A stretch of 64,000 nucleotides of DNA from Palaemon carinicauda. Lineage: Eukaryota > Arthropoda > Malacostraca > Decapoda > Palaemonidae. A program made the translations under genes and the position numbers. The notes beneath the pieces are model-generated. The model was not told the DNA's origin, did not search any database, and saw nothing but the letters and a program-made list of their open reading frames with translations. Shown piece after piece: positions 63,781 to 64,000 of the stretch. Where the stretch lies: contig NC_090761.1 of NCBI RefSeq assembly GCF_036898095.1, forward strand, positions 43,564,454 through 43,628,453, given 5' to 3'. Every line of letters begins with the position of its first letter. Positions within the stretch are counted from its first letter, which is position 1.

Positions 63781-64000
63781 AGCTTGTCAGATCTCGAGGC
63801 TTTTCGGCACAAGCGACGAAATCTATCGCCAGAGCAAGGAGGATCTCTTCACAAAGAGTCTACCAATCTAGGTGGGAGACCTTTAGAGCTTGGTGCAGGC
63901 GGCACAAGTTTCCTCATCCACTACCTCTCTGACCCAGATTGCAGACTTCTTCTTGTACCTCAGACAGGATGCTATGCTGGCTGTATCTACCATCAATGGA
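63781..64000 (+). pseudogene. Start of tyrosine recombinase, family C (partial)
   Basis: Readable with a frameshift: SRGFSAQATKSIARARRISS and VYQSRWETFRAWCRR match SRARGFSKEAARAIARARRT and VYQSKWEVFRSWCK of family A, then LTQIADFFLYL-like sequence. The catalytic half lies outside the window. Confidence 0.65.

Larger units (their letters stand above)
59228..64000 (+). mobile_element. Divergent DIRS element (family C), cut by window edge
   Basis: The left end shows a DIRS tip (TACTTACCTGG, then ATAGCTGATATCTC, 59228-59280). A gag trace follows at 60510-60620 (the equivalent of the GPLxSSQAQGRS region). The minisatellites, scrambled RT pieces (62344-62990), an RNase H/MT-like end (63383-63780) and the start of YR (63781-64000) come next, in DIRS order. 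It is highly decayed in RT but well preserved at the MT-like block. The right end lies outside the window. Confidence 0.7.

Overview
The window is eukaryotic nuclear DNA, most likely from a malacostracan (probably decapod) crustacean. It has spliced exons with GT/AG introns and a gene fragment matching animal RO60. It also holds CA/TA microsatellites, a tRNA-derived SINE, LINE 3' ends of a type I associate with decapods, and several DIRS-type (tyrosine-recombinase) retrotransposons, which are known to be abundant in decapods. The organism call is inference; no species can be read from the sequence.

Host gene: six coding exons of one plus-strand gene lie at 19182-19260, 26195-26430, 39373-39526, 46415-46573, 47052-47179 and 55945-56061. 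All junction phases agree, giving 291 codons that collinearly match the N-terminal TROVE domain of RO60 (60 kDa SS-A/Ro, the Y-RNA and misfolded-RNA binding protein). The rest of TROVE and the vWFA domain lie beyond the right edge. Between 1 and about 19130 is upstream sequence or a 5'-UTR intron.

Transposons: five DIRS elements of about 6.5 kb (copies 1-5 at 915-7404, 11733-18496, 19354-25894, 28248-34723 and 39746-46247) all lie on the plus strand, in the sense of the gene. Each has inverted terminal repeats and an internal complementary region (ICR) that is the reverse complement of the joined element ends. Copy 3 (intron 1) has gag, RT-RNase H and tyrosine recombinase (YR) frames all open. 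Copy 4 (intron 2) has one nonsense codon in RT-RNase H. Copies 1, 2 and 5 are non-autonomous derivatives with a rearranged double gag and the RT core deleted. Copies 1 and 5 share exactly the same deletion joint, and copy 2 has its own.

Older DIRS families are also present: a remnant at about 9400-11732 continuing at 18497-18990 (copy 2 is nested in its terminal region), opposed plus and minus remnants at about 48.5-55.4 kb, a possible terminal fragment near 38.85-39.07 kb, and a divergent element from about 59.2 kb to the right edge. The last carries about fifty 24-bp minisatellite units. Other repeats are an RTE-like LINE (26986-27837), three copies of a LINE 3' end, a tRNA-derived SINE (47945-48275), a TTAA-flanked MITE in intron 4, and several tandem repeats.

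Overall, a compact RNA-binding-protein gene has been stretched by intronic DIRS insertions. In introns 1 and 3 a single DIRS copy accounts for nearly all of the intron, leaving about 390 bp of other sequence in each.
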